This document shows, piece by piece, positions 8,992-18,558 of a DNA stretch of 64,000 bases. Both the position numbers and the translations under genes were made by a program. Under the pieces are notes generated by a model. It saw only the letters and a list, made by a program, of their open reading frames with translations, did no database searches and had not been told where the DNA came from. This stretch comes from Saccharomycopsis phalli (lineage: Eukaryota > Ascomycota > Saccharomycetes > Ascoideales > Saccharomycopsidaceae), in the NCBI GenBank assembly GCA_020342235.1, contig CP073214.1, forward strand, positions 2,046,001 through 2,110,000. The letters are read 5' to 3'. Numbering within the stretch: position 1 is the first letter of the stretch; the number at the start of each line of letters is the position of its first letter.

Positions 8992-11091
8992 ATGACACCC
9001 ACACTAACCACCCCCGAGATAATGAGCACCAAGCGGAAGAAAAAATCCTTCACGGTCTCGCGACTAGGCTGCGACTACTGCAAAAAGCAGTCGCGGCGTA
9101 AATGCGACGAGCAGCTTCCCCAGTGCGGGGGATGCGTCAAGAAGAACATCCGGTGCAGCTACTTGGACAGTCTGACAGATTTCTTGGACAGGATCCGCCG
9201 AGCCCATGTGATCGTCGCCGAGCACAAGAAGTTGCGGCGGAGTCCGGCCCAGTTCCAAGCGAGTCCGGCCAAGTTTGGCAAGTTCAAAGTCGATCCTGGG
9301 GTCAGAGCAAATGTGCAGAATCGCCAAGGGCATCGTGCGGTTTTCACAGTGTACCGACATCGTGTGAACCCGAGCCCCGAGCAGTTCCAGAACAACGAGC
9401 GGGGCCGCGGCCAGAGCTCAAAAGAGATATTCGACGGCGCCGAGCTTCTCCGGAAACGAGCCTACAACCTCCAGGTGTGTTTCCTCCCGCAGATCACCAT
9501 GGCAAGCTCCAGCTTGGTGTTGTTTAGTGCGTTCCAGACATTGGCAATCAGCGTGTTGCAGCGGCACGACAGCTTGAACCCCGATACCCCGGAGAAGTAC
9601 GGCCATCTCAGAAAGGTGCTCAGCCGGTTCTATGGGTACAGCATTCTGCACATCAACCGCGAGTTCCAGCACTTGATGCTGTTGGGCCGCTTGGTCAGCG
9701 ACAAAATGAGCTGTCCGCCAACGTTCAGGCCGCTCGGCGACACTGTGTTTGAAATCAGCTCGAGCAGCATGCTCCACTTTGGGGCGTGCTTCTACCGGAG
9801 CTTCAACTACCGGGTGGCCATCAACTGCTTCTACCACTACATTGAGTCGATGCACTTGTTCCGCAACATCTCCAGGACGTTCGACCTCCACTTGAGCCGG
9901 TCCCACACCGTCGACGGCTTCGGCTTCTACAAAGAGTTGGCCTACAGCGACAGCAAAGACGTCTTCATCCCCAGCTACAATCCAAGCTTCCTCGCCGAGT
10001 TGTCCGACGACTTTCTCGCGTTCAAGCGGTACATCAAACACGACGCAAAAATGCTCTGTGAGCACCACGACCTCGTCAAGTTCTTTTGCTTTGTGCAAAA
10101 CGAAATCCTCCCCTTGAAGAATGACGACTACGTCGTCAAGTTCCCGGCAGATGTCATCTTCCAGGTGCAAAACTACTGGTATAGAATCCTCCCGGGCGAA
10201 TGCGGCCTCATTGACTGTATCAGCCACCTCACCATCCTCCAAAAGATCTTCTACGTATACTGGATCGCAGTTGGTATTGCCTTGGGGGCCGTCATCAACA
10301 ACTGCGGCTACATCTCCGGAACAGGTCTCTTGGGCTACGCCAACGGTCACAAGCCTTTCAAATCGTCCATGTTTGACGAAATAAACAACAACCACAGCCC
10401 CTACAACATGGATTTGAAGGCCCATGCAATCTACCTCACCCGGGTGATATCCTTCTTCACCATCCGCCACAACATCTACGTGGAAAACATCCACTTCAAA
10501 CACCCGTACCCGGAGTTTTTGCGCACCGGCAACAACCGCTTCAAGTCCCGCGTGCTTAGCTCCATCAAGGAAGAGCCCATCACACACTTCAAGTCGCACT
10601 ACTTCACGCAAAGCAACTTCCCCAGTCTATCGTACAGCAACTCCTTCAAGGGCAAGAGCCCGCTCTTTGATAGCTATCAGGTTCTCTTCAAGGAAAACAA
10701 CCCGCCAATCAACACCCGCATCAATTCCATCATCCACAACGAAAGCCACTCCACCCCAATCCCATTCCACACCTTGACCATGACAGAAAACGGCCTCTTG
10801 GAACAGGACTTTAATCCCCGTCTCTCGTCCTACATCTCCAACCATGACTACGGCAAGAACTTTGACCAGAACTTGTACTTGGATCAGCATCTTTCAGAGT
10901 ACCTCAAGGACAGACGGTTTTTACATGGAGTGACGCTCTACGATAGTAACAACAACGTCGATGCAGGGACGTATTTGGGGATTCTTAATGATATATCCAA
11001 GGAGGACGAAAGCGGGGTCAATGTGTTTGATGCACAGGTGTTGGCTGACAATATTGCTGCCATGAATCGGGACTTTCAGTTGGCGGAGTAG
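8992..11091 (+). CDS. Zn2Cys6 transcription factor 1, 699 aa
   Basis: Nuclear fungal-type zinc-cluster regulator. Cysteines at residues 27, 30, 38, 45, 48 and 55 (GCDYCKKQSRRKCDEQLPQC..C..C) give C-x2-C-x7-C-x6-C-x2-C-x6-C; the first loop has one more residue than the usual six. Basic residues precede it (KRKKK). The remaining roughly 640 residues are a helical fungal regulatory region without a motif I can place, rich in aromatic and histidine residues. The cluster style resembles UPC2/ECM22-like proteins, but that is weak evidence and no target is claimed. Either ATG 8992 or the one at residue 11 could be the start. The gene is GC-rich with few CTG codons. A degenerate minisatellite starts right after the stop. 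Confidence 0.85.
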   Translation: MTPTLTTPEIMSTKRKKKSFTVSRLGCDYCKKQSRRKCDEQLPQCGGCVKKNIRCSYLDSLTDFLDRIRRAHVIVAEHKKLRRSPAQFQASPAKFGKFKVDPGVRANVQNRQGHRAVFTVYRHRVNPSPEQFQNNERGRGQSSKEIFDGAELLRKRAYNLQVCFLPQITMASSSLVLFSAFQTLAISVLQRHDSLNPDTPEKYGHLRKVLSRFYGYSILHINREFQHLMLLGRLVSDKMSCPPTFRPLGDTVFEISSSSMLHFGACFYRSFNYRVAINCFYHYIESMHLFRNISRTFDLHLSRSHTVDGFGFYKELAYSDSKDVFIPSYNPSFLAELSDDFLAFKRYIKHDAKMLCEHHDLVKFFCFVQNEILPLKNDDYVVKFPADVIFQVQNYWYRILPGECGLIDCISHLTILQKIFYVYWIAVGIALGAVINNCGYISGTGLLGYANGHKPFKSSMFDEINNNHSPYNMDLKAHAIYLTRVISFFTIRHNIYVENIHFKHPYPEFLRTGNNRFKSRVLSSIKEEPITHFKSHYFTQSNFPSLSYSNSFKGKSPLFDSYQVLFKENNPPINTRINSIIHNESHSTPIPFHTLTMTENGLLEQDFNPRLSSYISNHDYGKNFDQNLYLDQHLSEYLKDRRFLHGVTLYDSNNNVDAGTYLGILNDISKEDESGVNVFDAQVLADNIAAMNRDFQLAE

Positions 11092-11281
11092 GGTGGTTGG
11101 TATGAGCCAGGGCAGTGGTATGAGCCCGGACCATATGTGGTATGTTGCCCTGCTCTACGGTATATGAGCCCGGATCACATGTGGTATGTGCCCTGTCTGA
11201 CGGTATATGAGCCCTGTCTGACGGTATATGAGCCCTGGTGACGACGTATGTCCCTGGTGACGACGTGTCTGGTGACGACAC
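11092..11281 (+). repeat. Minisatellite directly after Zn-cluster 1 stop
   Basis: Mixed tandem words: GGTATGAGCC, ATATGTGGTATGT, CTGTCTGACGGTATATGAGC (twice in tandem) and TGGTGACGACGT (three times). It begins within 10 bp of the TAG at 11089-11091. Confidence 0.8.
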
Positions 11282-11632
11282 ACCGGCCAAGCCAGCAATG
11301 CTTGTAAACACATTTTCAAGACATTTTATTTAAAAGGCTTTGCAACTCCATCTACTTATCCACACGATATATTCACACAAACAGTCTTGGCGTAACAGCT
11401 GGATCCCTGGCTAGAACGGAAATACTAAAATGACACCATGATGATCGGCCAAGGATAAACTTGGCAATGCAGGAAAATCATCCGACACTGAGGCAGGCCT
11501 GCGGGATTCCCAAGAGGGTAACATCCGCGACACCACACGTTGCGCATTGTCTACAGACGTCATGATTCGTAAATTAACTAATGATATTTTAAAAATGGTT
11601 CATAAAAACACATACAACATGGCAAACTTCAT
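11282..11632. other. Convergent 3' intergenic region
   Basis: Between the plus-strand Zn-cluster gene and the minus-strand permease. AT-rich near 11570-11620, consistent with the permease 3' end. No gene seen. Confidence 0.5.
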
Positions 11633-13321
11633 TCAGCAAAAGAACCCTTGGATCTTCTGCAAGATCGTAGCATGCTTCCAGTATTCTTGCTTTTCCTCAT
11701 CCTCTTGCGCAGTAATATCCAGACTGAAGATTCTCCGGCCATCCACCAAGTCAATTTCGTGAGCTGACTTGAAGAGCCGCCAGTTTCTGGTCCAGAGCTT
11801 GTGGCCAATGTACGACACAAGAAGCACAACTCCACCCAAGTAGTTTTCAAAGAAGCTCACTGCGACCGGCTTGCCAGAACCAATAGGGAACAAGGCAATG
11901 TAAAACTGAGCAATCAAGACCAAAATGTTGACGACAACCGCAATCAACGACCCATAGACTCCGGCCTTGCTCTTGTAGCCCAATTCGCCCAAGGAACGGC
12001 CTTGGACGGTCATTGCCCGTCGGAAACGCAAGTGGGAAAGACAGATAGACGTGAAGGTGAAGATGGTGGACAATCCGGAAATGGACAACAACCACTTAAA
12101 CACCAGCTCCTCCTTCTCATAAGCGGCAATAAACGAGAAAAGCCCAGCCACTGCCGCAGCAATAAGCGCAATAAGCGGACGGCCTCTTCTGTCAGTGTAC
12201 TGGAAGCATTTTGGCGCAAAGCCTTGGAGCGACAACGACTGGAGGACCCGGGAACTCGAGTAGACCGCAGAGTTGGCGACAGACAACACCGAGAGCAAGA
12301 TCACGGCGTTGATAATGTGGGGAACCACCCGGACTCCGTGGCTGGCAACAGCAATGACAAACGGCGAGGAGTGGGTCTTTGCGCTGCCGGAGCCCAACAA
12401 CAGAGGCGAGTTGTATGGCACAAGGAAGCAGACCATGGTCAAGGCAAACATGAAGATGAAGATGATTCTGTAGACCACGATCTTGACTGCCTTTGGAATG
12501 ATTTTCCCTGGGTTGGACTGCTCGGCAGCAGACAAGGCGACAAACTCGGTACCACCAAAGGCAAATGCCGCGGTGACAAACACGCTACAAAGACCCTTGA
12601 GCCCGTTGTGGAAAGACCCTGGGTTGTGCCAGTAGCGTGCGCCAATGTATTGCTTGTCTCCCGCACCACCACAGGTGATGATGATGGCCAAGATGAGGAA
12701 GCCGGCGATGGTGATCATCTTGGTCATGTTGAAGAAGAACTCAGCCTCACCGTAACCCTTGGCTCCAAAGAAGGAGATTCCGATGATCAAGACGTAAAAC
12801 GGTCCGACAAAGATGTCGGCGTTAATGTCGGTCCAAAACTTGATAGTCATGGAGGCGGTGACGAGCTCAAGAGAAACAACAGACAACCACTGGAAGCAGT
12901 AGTTCCAAGCGACGGCGAAGCCAAAGGACTCATCAATGAACTTGGAAGCGTATGCGTTGTAACCACCTGGAAGATCGCCGTATGCAACTGCCATTTCTCC
13001 GGCAGAGTCGATCATAAAGTAAATCATAAACGAAGTAATGACGTAACCAATCAACAAAAACGCCGGTCCGGAGGCAGAGAGAACACCACCGGTACCGACC
13101 CAGAGACCGGTCCCGACCCCGGTCGACAAGGCCATCATGTAAATGTGCCGGCGCGACAAGTTTTTCCGGAGACTTTCCTCGGTGGGCCCTTCATGGCGCT
13201 TGAAACTATTTATAAACAACTGCCATTTGGTCTCCGAGGAGACTTCCTTGTACTGCCCGTTGACCTCGGCGTGGTCAAGTGTAGACGAATGTGCAGACGA
13301 CTTTTCAATACCCTTTGTCAT
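11633..13321 (-). CDS. Amino-acid permease (YAT/AAP family)
   Basis: Proton-coupled plasma-membrane amino-acid transporter of the yeast amino-acid transporter family, 562 aa from the ATG at 13321 (MTKGIEKSSAHSS). An in-frame extension upstream contains promoter-like sequence and is not used. After a hydrophilic tail of about 60 residues come RRHIYMMALSTGVGTGLWVGTG (TM1), GEMAVAYGDLPGGYNAYASKF and FGFAVAWNYCFQW, then about 12 membrane segments in total, FAFGGTEFVALSAAEQSNP, and an aromatic-cysteine C-terminus (GFFC) typical of palmitoylated Gap1-type permeases. Substrate range cannot be read from sequence; GAP1-, AGP- and DIP5-like transporters are all possible. It is divergent from PHO8. Confidence 0.9.
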   Translation of the reverse strand: MTKGIEKSSAHSSTLDHAEVNGQYKEVSSETKWQLFINSFKRHEGPTEESLRKNLSRRHIYMMALSTGVGTGLWVGTGGVLSASGPAFLLIGYVITSFMIYFMIDSAGEMAVAYGDLPGGYNAYASKFIDESFGFAVAWNYCFQWLSVVSLELVTASMTIKFWTDINADIFVGPFYVLIIGISFFGAKGYGEAEFFFNMTKMITIAGFLILAIIITCGGAGDKQYIGARYWHNPGSFHNGLKGLCSVFVTAAFAFGGTEFVALSAAEQSNPGKIIPKAVKIVVYRIIFIFMFALTMVCFLVPYNSPLLLGSGSAKTHSSPFVIAVASHGVRVVPHIINAVILLSVLSVANSAVYSSSRVLQSLSLQGFAPKCFQYTDRRGRPLIALIAAAVAGLFSFIAAYEKEELVFKWLLSISGLSTIFTFTSICLSHLRFRRAMTVQGRSLGELGYKSKAGVYGSLIAVVVNILVLIAQFYIALFPIGSGKPVAVSFFENYLGGVVLLVSYIGHKLWTRNWRLFKSAHEIDLVDGRRIFSLDITAQEDEEKQEYWKHATILQKIQGFFC

Positions 13322-14053
13322 TGTGCAATGTGTCGTGTTGCTGGGGTATTTATAGTAGGGGAAATGAAGGATTCTAGAAAGGATACACAAAAGTGGTACC
13401 AACCACAGGTATATATACAGCACCCCGGACCGGTGGCGGATGAATGCTGATTCAGGCAATGCAGGCCAATCTTTAAATTTCCCCAAACAATCTGAAAACC
13501 ACACGCCTATTCCGGCGTTTTGTGGTCTGCTGTCTTGCCATGACCCACTGCTAAATTCATGTTCACCGTATGCATATAGCAACCACATGAACATGCAGCG
13601 CTGGCATGCTCCACGTCGCCAAAAAAAAAAACCCGCGCAATTGACCCAAGGTCAGTGCCTTGGGCAACGGAATATATTTCCAAACGACATGGCCTGCCAA
13701 TTTGCCGTGACGCGAGCCTGAATTCCCCAGGCGGTAAAAAGCCTCATGCAGCGGCGTCACGCACGAGAAAATTTCTCAACGTATGTTGGTGCCGTGCAAA
13801 AAGTTTTCATCCCGAAAAATCTGAAACTCAGGCGACATGACCATACCCGCTCGAGGCACGCGACATTGAAGCAGAAAACATGCCAGAGATTGCGGGATAA
13901 GCAATCTCCAGCCAATGGCAGCCAAAGTGGCCCACAAACCCCGACGCGTGGTCCCTTCGCGTAACTGTCGCATCACGTGTAGATACTCACGTGTAAGTCT
14001 CACGTGCCGATCCCATATCGCAAGGCGTTTTTGAGGGGCGACTGTGATTTACC
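13322..14053. promoter_or_regulatory. Divergent permease / PHO8 promoter
   Basis: 732 bp. The PHO8 side carries three CACGTG boxes (separate entry). A single GATAAG word at 13896-13901 could be a GATA-factor (nitrogen) site for the permease. Paired TATA-like words lie near 13349 (TATTTATAG) and 13409 (GTATATATAC) for the minus-strand gene. Confidence 0.5.
13974..14006 (+). promoter_or_regulatory. Cluster of three CACGTG boxes upstream of PHO8
   Basis: CACGTG at 13974-13979, 13988-13993 and 14001-14006, spaced 14 and 13 bp, 48-80 bp before the PHO8 ATG. CACGTG is the high-affinity Pho4 site in yeasts, and PHO8 is a classic Pho4 target. Helically out-of-phase triple spacing so close to the start is unusual. 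Confidence 0.7.
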
Positions 14054-15688
14054 ATGGGCGAAACTAGTTTGTTGCTCCCGATTACTGCTAGACCGCAACA
14101 GCGGGGAAGAGGCTGGACGCGGCTTGTCGTCATTTGCGCGACGTTCCTTGCCATATTCGCCGGAATCCACTTCTGGCCGTCGCGTGTCGCGCCGCGACGC
14201 AAAAACATTGTCTTCTTCGTCACCGACGGCATGGGCCCCGCGTCGCTTTCCATGGCGCGTTCGTTCCGCCAGTTCCGTGACGGACTCGACTACGACGACG
14301 TGCTTTTCCTCGACCGCCATCTCATTGGGTCTTCGCGGACGCGATCGACGTCCTCATTGATCACCGACTCCGCCGCCGGCGCGACCGTGTTTGCGTGCAG
14401 CGCGAAATCGTACAACGGCGCGATTGGCGTGTTCCCCGACCGGCGACCGTGCGGCACCGTGTTGGAAGCGCTCAAGTTGCAAGGGTACCTTACCGGATTG
14501 GTGGTGACTACCCGGATCACCGACGCGACGCCGGCCGCGTTCTCGTCGCACGTCGACTACCGGTTCCAGGAGGACACGATCGCCGAGCACCAGCTCGGGT
14601 ACTACCCGTTTGGGCGGAGCGTTGACTTGATCTTGGGCGGGGGCCGGTGCCACTTCCACGGGTGTCGCGCCGATACGCGAAACTTGATCGAGGAGGCGCG
14701 ACGCGACGGGTGGCGCTACGTAGGTAACCGGAGCGAGTTCGACGCGTTGCGGCTTGGTCGCGCGGATGTCGAGTTGCCCTTGCTTGGGTTGTTGGCCGAC
14801 ACAGATATCCCCTACGACTTGGACCGCGATCCAAAGCAGTATCCTTCGCTCGAGGAACAGGCGATCACCGCGCTCAATATCTTGCATGAAAAGTCCAAAA
14901 ACAGTGACAAGGGCTTTTTCCTCCTCATTGAAGGTTCGCGGATCGACCACGGGGGCCACGCGAACGATCCCGCGGCGCAAGTGAATGAGGTTCTCGCGTT
15001 TGATCGCGCGTTTCGCGCGGTGGCCGAGTTTGCCGAGTCGCACCCCGAGTCCGACACGTACATGTTGTCGACGTCGGACCACGAGACCGGCGGGTTGAGT
15101 GTCGCGCGTCAGGTGCACGACACATACCCCGAGTATTTGTGGTACCCTGAGGTGTTGCGCAACGTCAGCCATAGCGGCGAGTACTTGGCGCGGGAGTTTG
15201 TCGCGGCACAAAAGGACTTTGGCGATTCCCGGTCGAAATTCGACGCGTATGTACGCGACTTTGTGGAGGCTGGACTTGGCGTCACCGACGTCACAAGAGA
15301 AGAAATCGGCGACTTGTACTTGAACCGCCACGCGCCGCAGGACGCGTTGCTTCGCTTGGTCAACACCAGAGCGCAAATCGGATGGGCGACCCACGGCCAT
15401 TCGGCTGTAGACGTCAACGTGTACGCGCACGGGTCCACGTCAAAAGTGGTGGACCAAGTGCTCGGGTCGTTGCGTGGTAACCGGGAAAACATTGATATTG
15501 GCCGGTTCTTGAGCAGTATTGATGGAGATGTTGACTTGGACAAGGTCACTGAGATGATTCGCGACACGGTGCACGAGCCTTCTAGCAAAGAGGTGGGTGA
15601 TTTTATGGGAGAGCAAGAGGAAGAGCAAGATGGAGATTTTCATTTGAGGGTTGTAAAGAAGGTGGGTGAGAAATATGTTAGAGGATGA
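14054..15688 (+). CDS. PHO8: Vacuolar alkaline phosphatase
   Basis: Repressible alkaline phosphatase that hydrolyses phosphomonoesters in the vacuole. The 544-aa type II membrane protein has a short cytosolic tail, a membrane anchor at residues about 23-41 and a luminal catalytic domain. Catalytic features are all present: metal-binding DGMG (residue 58 on), TDSAAGAT with the nucleophilic serine 106, IDHGGHAND, STSDHETGG and the THGHSAVDVNVYAHG metal-binding histidines. Length is near that of S. cerevisiae Pho8 (566). The gene is very GC- and CpG-rich compared with the window and has no in-frame CTG codon that I could find. A CACGTG cluster upstream suggests phosphate-starvation control by a Pho4-like factor. 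A minisatellite follows the stop. Confidence 0.95.
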   Translation: MGETSLLLPITARPQQRGRGWTRLVVICATFLAIFAGIHFWPSRVAPRRKNIVFFVTDGMGPASLSMARSFRQFRDGLDYDDVLFLDRHLIGSSRTRSTSSLITDSAAGATVFACSAKSYNGAIGVFPDRRPCGTVLEALKLQGYLTGLVVTTRITDATPAAFSSHVDYRFQEDTIAEHQLGYYPFGRSVDLILGGGRCHFHGCRADTRNLIEEARRDGWRYVGNRSEFDALRLGRADVELPLLGLLADTDIPYDLDRDPKQYPSLEEQAITALNILHEKSKNSDKGFFLLIEGSRIDHGGHANDPAAQVNEVLAFDRAFRAVAEFAESHPESDTYMLSTSDHETGGLSVARQVHDTYPEYLWYPEVLRNVSHSGEYLAREFVAAQKDFGDSRSKFDAYVRDFVEAGLGVTDVTREEIGDLYLNRHAPQDALLRLVNTRAQIGWATHGHSAVDVNVYAHGSTSKVVDQVLGSLRGNRENIDIGRFLSSIDGDVDLDKVTEMIRDTVHEPSSKEVGDFMGEQEEEQDGDFHLRVVKKVGEKYVRG

Positions 15689-15704
15689 ATTAGAGACAAA
15701 TGTT

Positions 15705-15935
15705 GGGGTAGACGGATAAGATACGAAACTATTTAGAGTGGATAGATAAGATATGAAACTATTTAGAGTGGATAGATAAGATGTATGAAATGATGAAAAT
15801 TAGAGTAGATAGATAAGATGTATGAAATGATGAAAATTAGAGTAGATGGGCAAGATGTACGAAATGAAAACTATTAGAGTAGATGGATAAGATGTACGAA
15901 ATGATAAAGACTATTAAAGTAGATACAATAGACAA
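15705..15935 (+). repeat. Minisatellite after PHO8 stop
   Basis: About six imperfect units of 35-45 bp containing AGAGTAGATAGATAAGATG, TACGAAATGA and AAACTATT. It starts about 17 bp after the TGA at 15686-15688. Confidence 0.85.
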
Positions 15936-16430
15936 TATACTAGATGAAAATGCTATGAATGTATATAGAAATGCAAATTACAATGTCCAAGGGTAATAAA
16001 AGAGTATACAAAGTATTAAATGCGCCACTGCATAAAATCATTGAAAAATAAGCATTTCAATTCATATTAACTTAGAAGCAAAGCATGGAAACAACGACCG
16101 TGACAATAAGCAATTTATGCGTCGTATAAAAGTGGGGTGCAAAGAGGGGTGCGCACTCATTGTCTGGTGCATATTTTGCCAAAGCGTATTCGCAGTGTAT
16201 TCACATCATGTACAAAACACATTGGTAAATCATAATCTCATTTTGCCGAGTAATTGGAATCGCGGATCCATCTGAACTCCACGAAAAGGTTTACAATACT
16301 TCGTGTGCTGGTCCCTGGAACGTGTAATGGTCTTGTGCGGTGTGTGGTGTTAAAGCTAGTGGGGATGAGTGGGGCATTGCAAAGGGGTGATGTGGGGGGA
16401 GAATGGTCCATGATAATGTGTAAAAGGTAA
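15936..16430. other. Intergenic, nothing recognised
   Basis: AT-rich. No conserved frame or repeat family noted apart from simple words. Confidence 0.4.
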
Positions 16431-16555
16431 ATAAAGCAAGAGCAGAGCAAGGGCAAGGGCAAACAAAAAGCAACTGCAAAGCAAGAGTAAAGCAAGTGCA
16501 AAGCAAGAGTAAAGCAAGTGCAAAGCAAGTGCAAAGCAAGTGCAAACGCAAAGGA
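16431..16555. repeat. 12-bp tandem repeat (AAGCAAGTGCAA type)
   Basis: Roughly ten imperfect units of AAGCAAGTGCAA / AAGCAAGAGTAA. Open frames on the minus strand here are low-complexity (LCTCFALAL) products of the repeat. Confidence 0.8.
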
Positions 16556-16934
16556 AAAAAGAAAAACCAAGTCAGCAAGGTTTAAACGGTAAAAGCAACA
16601 GAAAAAGAAAAGCAAGATGTCAACGATAAAAGAAAAGTTAAAAGCAAAACAAAAAGTAAGTTGTAAATGGTAGATGCCAAGGTGAATGATGCAAAAGGCT
16701 GTCAAATTTGAAAATATCCCGGTACTCTGCCATCTACTTTGCAATAACTATAATTTCCCAATAAAACGTTTTGAGCAATTTGACAGATAATTTGACATTA
16801 GGCAATCTGACAGACAATTTAACATTGGACAATCTGAATTTGGAAATGCAAGTCGTCCAATGTCACTACAAGTTCCAGTACATGGCCTTCATGACCAGCT
16901 CACAATCATCATTGCAAATCTCCAATACACACTA

Positions 16935-17362
16935 ATCAATGCTCATTCTTGTAATTATCCACCTTGTCCTCAGAAACACGGTAATTCGACAAATTCGCCT
17001 TTACCTACGAAAATCTCAAGGCACCCGTACAAAAACTGTCAATGTCTATATCCTCGTCCATTGAGTGTGACATCGTTACAAACTTATACTCAGATATTTA
17101 GTTAATTATAGATGAGTTTTGTTCCTTTTTACTTGAATAATCGGAACGGTAGTGATGATTGGATTGATTTAGTTGTCCCCTTGAACTACGGAAATATCCT
17201 CTCTTTATAGGAGATAATATTCCCTTATAAGATCCTATTGTTATGAGTTTCACTTGTTATTACAACAGCATAACCGCTTAGTTGTCTTGTTCAGTGAGTA
17301 CATTACAACGTAGAATTGCTTCTCCGTTATAGGTGTCTTACTTGTGGTTTTCAACCTCAACA
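16935..17362 (-). mobile_element. LTR fragment, TGTTGAGG family
   Basis: On the minus strand it begins TGTTGAGGTTGAAAACCAC at 17362 and aligns with 1895-2251 for most of its length; its first roughly 70 bp equal the start of the 90-bp element at 32956. The LTR start is intact, while the other end is not clearly defined. Fossil, moderately diverged, broken. Confidence 0.65.
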
Positions 17363-17880
17363 AAAACCTACATCAACACCTGCACAACTGGGTTTGAAAA
17401 CAAAAATACATTGATCAACCTTCATAGTGTTTCATGAGGCTATACGAGAAGCCTGGCCTCTTGCTATTTGCAATTGATCTCGTGGAAGCATCGTGTTTAC
17501 GTTCTGGAATAACACAGTGTTTTTAGACTGATTATGATTGGCAGACTTTTCAAATATGTTGCTGATTCTATTTGCAATATACTATTTCTTTTATTTCAAA
17601 AGAATTCTAGGTCCTAATTCCACACCGTCAACAATTCAGTCTTGCCCAGTTTAGGCAACCTTCCATATGTGATGCTCATCCGCTGGCAATTATGAAAGTA
17701 AACAGAAAACCGGCTTTGGAGCCAATAATGCCACCAATGTAAAATTTGGTTTGTTTCTGTACACTACTCGTCGCTGCTCAATACAACAACTCAGCGAGCC
17801 GTCATGTTAATTATGACCCTGGTAATCTACATAAATGCCTAGATTAAAACTTCGGCTGGATATCAAGGGCCTGAAGAATG
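17363..17880. other. Intergenic, nothing recognised
   Basis: AT-rich spacer between element fragments. No gene or repeat supported. Confidence 0.35.
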
Positions 17881-18160
17881 ACCAGAGTCGAAAAGTGAAA
17901 TCACACATTTAATACACACGTACAAAGGGTAATAGTCCCACATACTCTAGCTATCAGAGTGTGCAATGGTGTCGCTCAAATACTTTAAAAACGAGCAGAT
18001 TACACAATAGAGCAAAAAGCGACAGGGAACTCCACCGGTACAGGAGCTATAAAGCTCCATGTCCAGATGCTCAGAGAATACCCTATAAATGGTAGAAAAC
18101 TCCAGGCGGAGTAAAACAGCTTCTTCACTATATATGACTCGTTTACCCATATAGAAAAAC
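17881..18160 (-). mobile_element. Diverged SINE A-like fragment
   Basis: Minus-strand sequence shares CTGGAGTTTTCTACC and GGGTATTCTCTGAGCA with the SINE body at 2590-2640, then becomes too diverged to align confidently. A short word near 17895-17930 (GTGAAATCAC..TACACACGTAC) recurs at 18388-18418. Confidence 0.4.
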
Positions 18161-18267
18161 TCAAAAGATTAAACTACGCTGCTCAAGTTTACCAGATGAA
18201 CCAAAATTCTTTTCATGGAGGCCCAAGTCCGATGCAACAGTTTAATCTCAATTACTCAGTGGAGCAA

Positions 18268-18368
18268 TCCCTATGATTTCCCAATTGACTCACGATGTCC
18301 CTGAGTGAAAATATACTAGTCAAATAACTGTGTTCTCGGACATTGCTAAATACAAAATGAATATTATA
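18268..18368 (+). mobile_element. LINE-like family B, old 3' end
   Basis: Plus-strand sense match to the family 3' end: CTGAGTGAAAATATACTAGTC, TTGCTAAATACAAAATGAAT and ATTAT. Strongly diverged, no target duplication found. Confidence 0.6.
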
Positions 18369-18558
18369 GCTTGGGGTCAGCTACCAAGTGAAATTTCACT
18401 TTTACTACACACGTAATGTATATCTATATTAACCCAGTATGCAAAAGACCAGAACTTGAAAAAAGTATTAAAAGAATATATGCGAGTGACGGTAATTACC
18501 TAGGACAATGACATTAGGACCTATCATTGAAGACACCAAAGGACATCATTGAAGACGT
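18369..18558. other. Intergenic 3' flank
   Basis: Short spacer downstream of the GPI-protein gene, with the words AAGACACCAAAGGACATCATTG and GAAGACGTCTAGAGCATCAT forming a loose direct repeat at about 18528-18570. Confidence 0.4.

Noticed and set aside
9418-10611. 397-codon open frame antisense to zinc-cluster gene 1
   Set aside because: Valine/glutamate-rich pseudo-protein without domains; arises from the GC-biased codon use of the sense gene, which has a clear DNA-binding domain.
11801-13450. 549-codon open frame antisense to the permease
   Set aside because: Extremely charged, low-complexity translation with no domain; the opposite strand encodes a textbook amino-acid permease.
14354-15430. 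358-codon open frame antisense to PHO8
   Set aside because: Arginine/valine-rich shadow of the PHO8 codon pattern.
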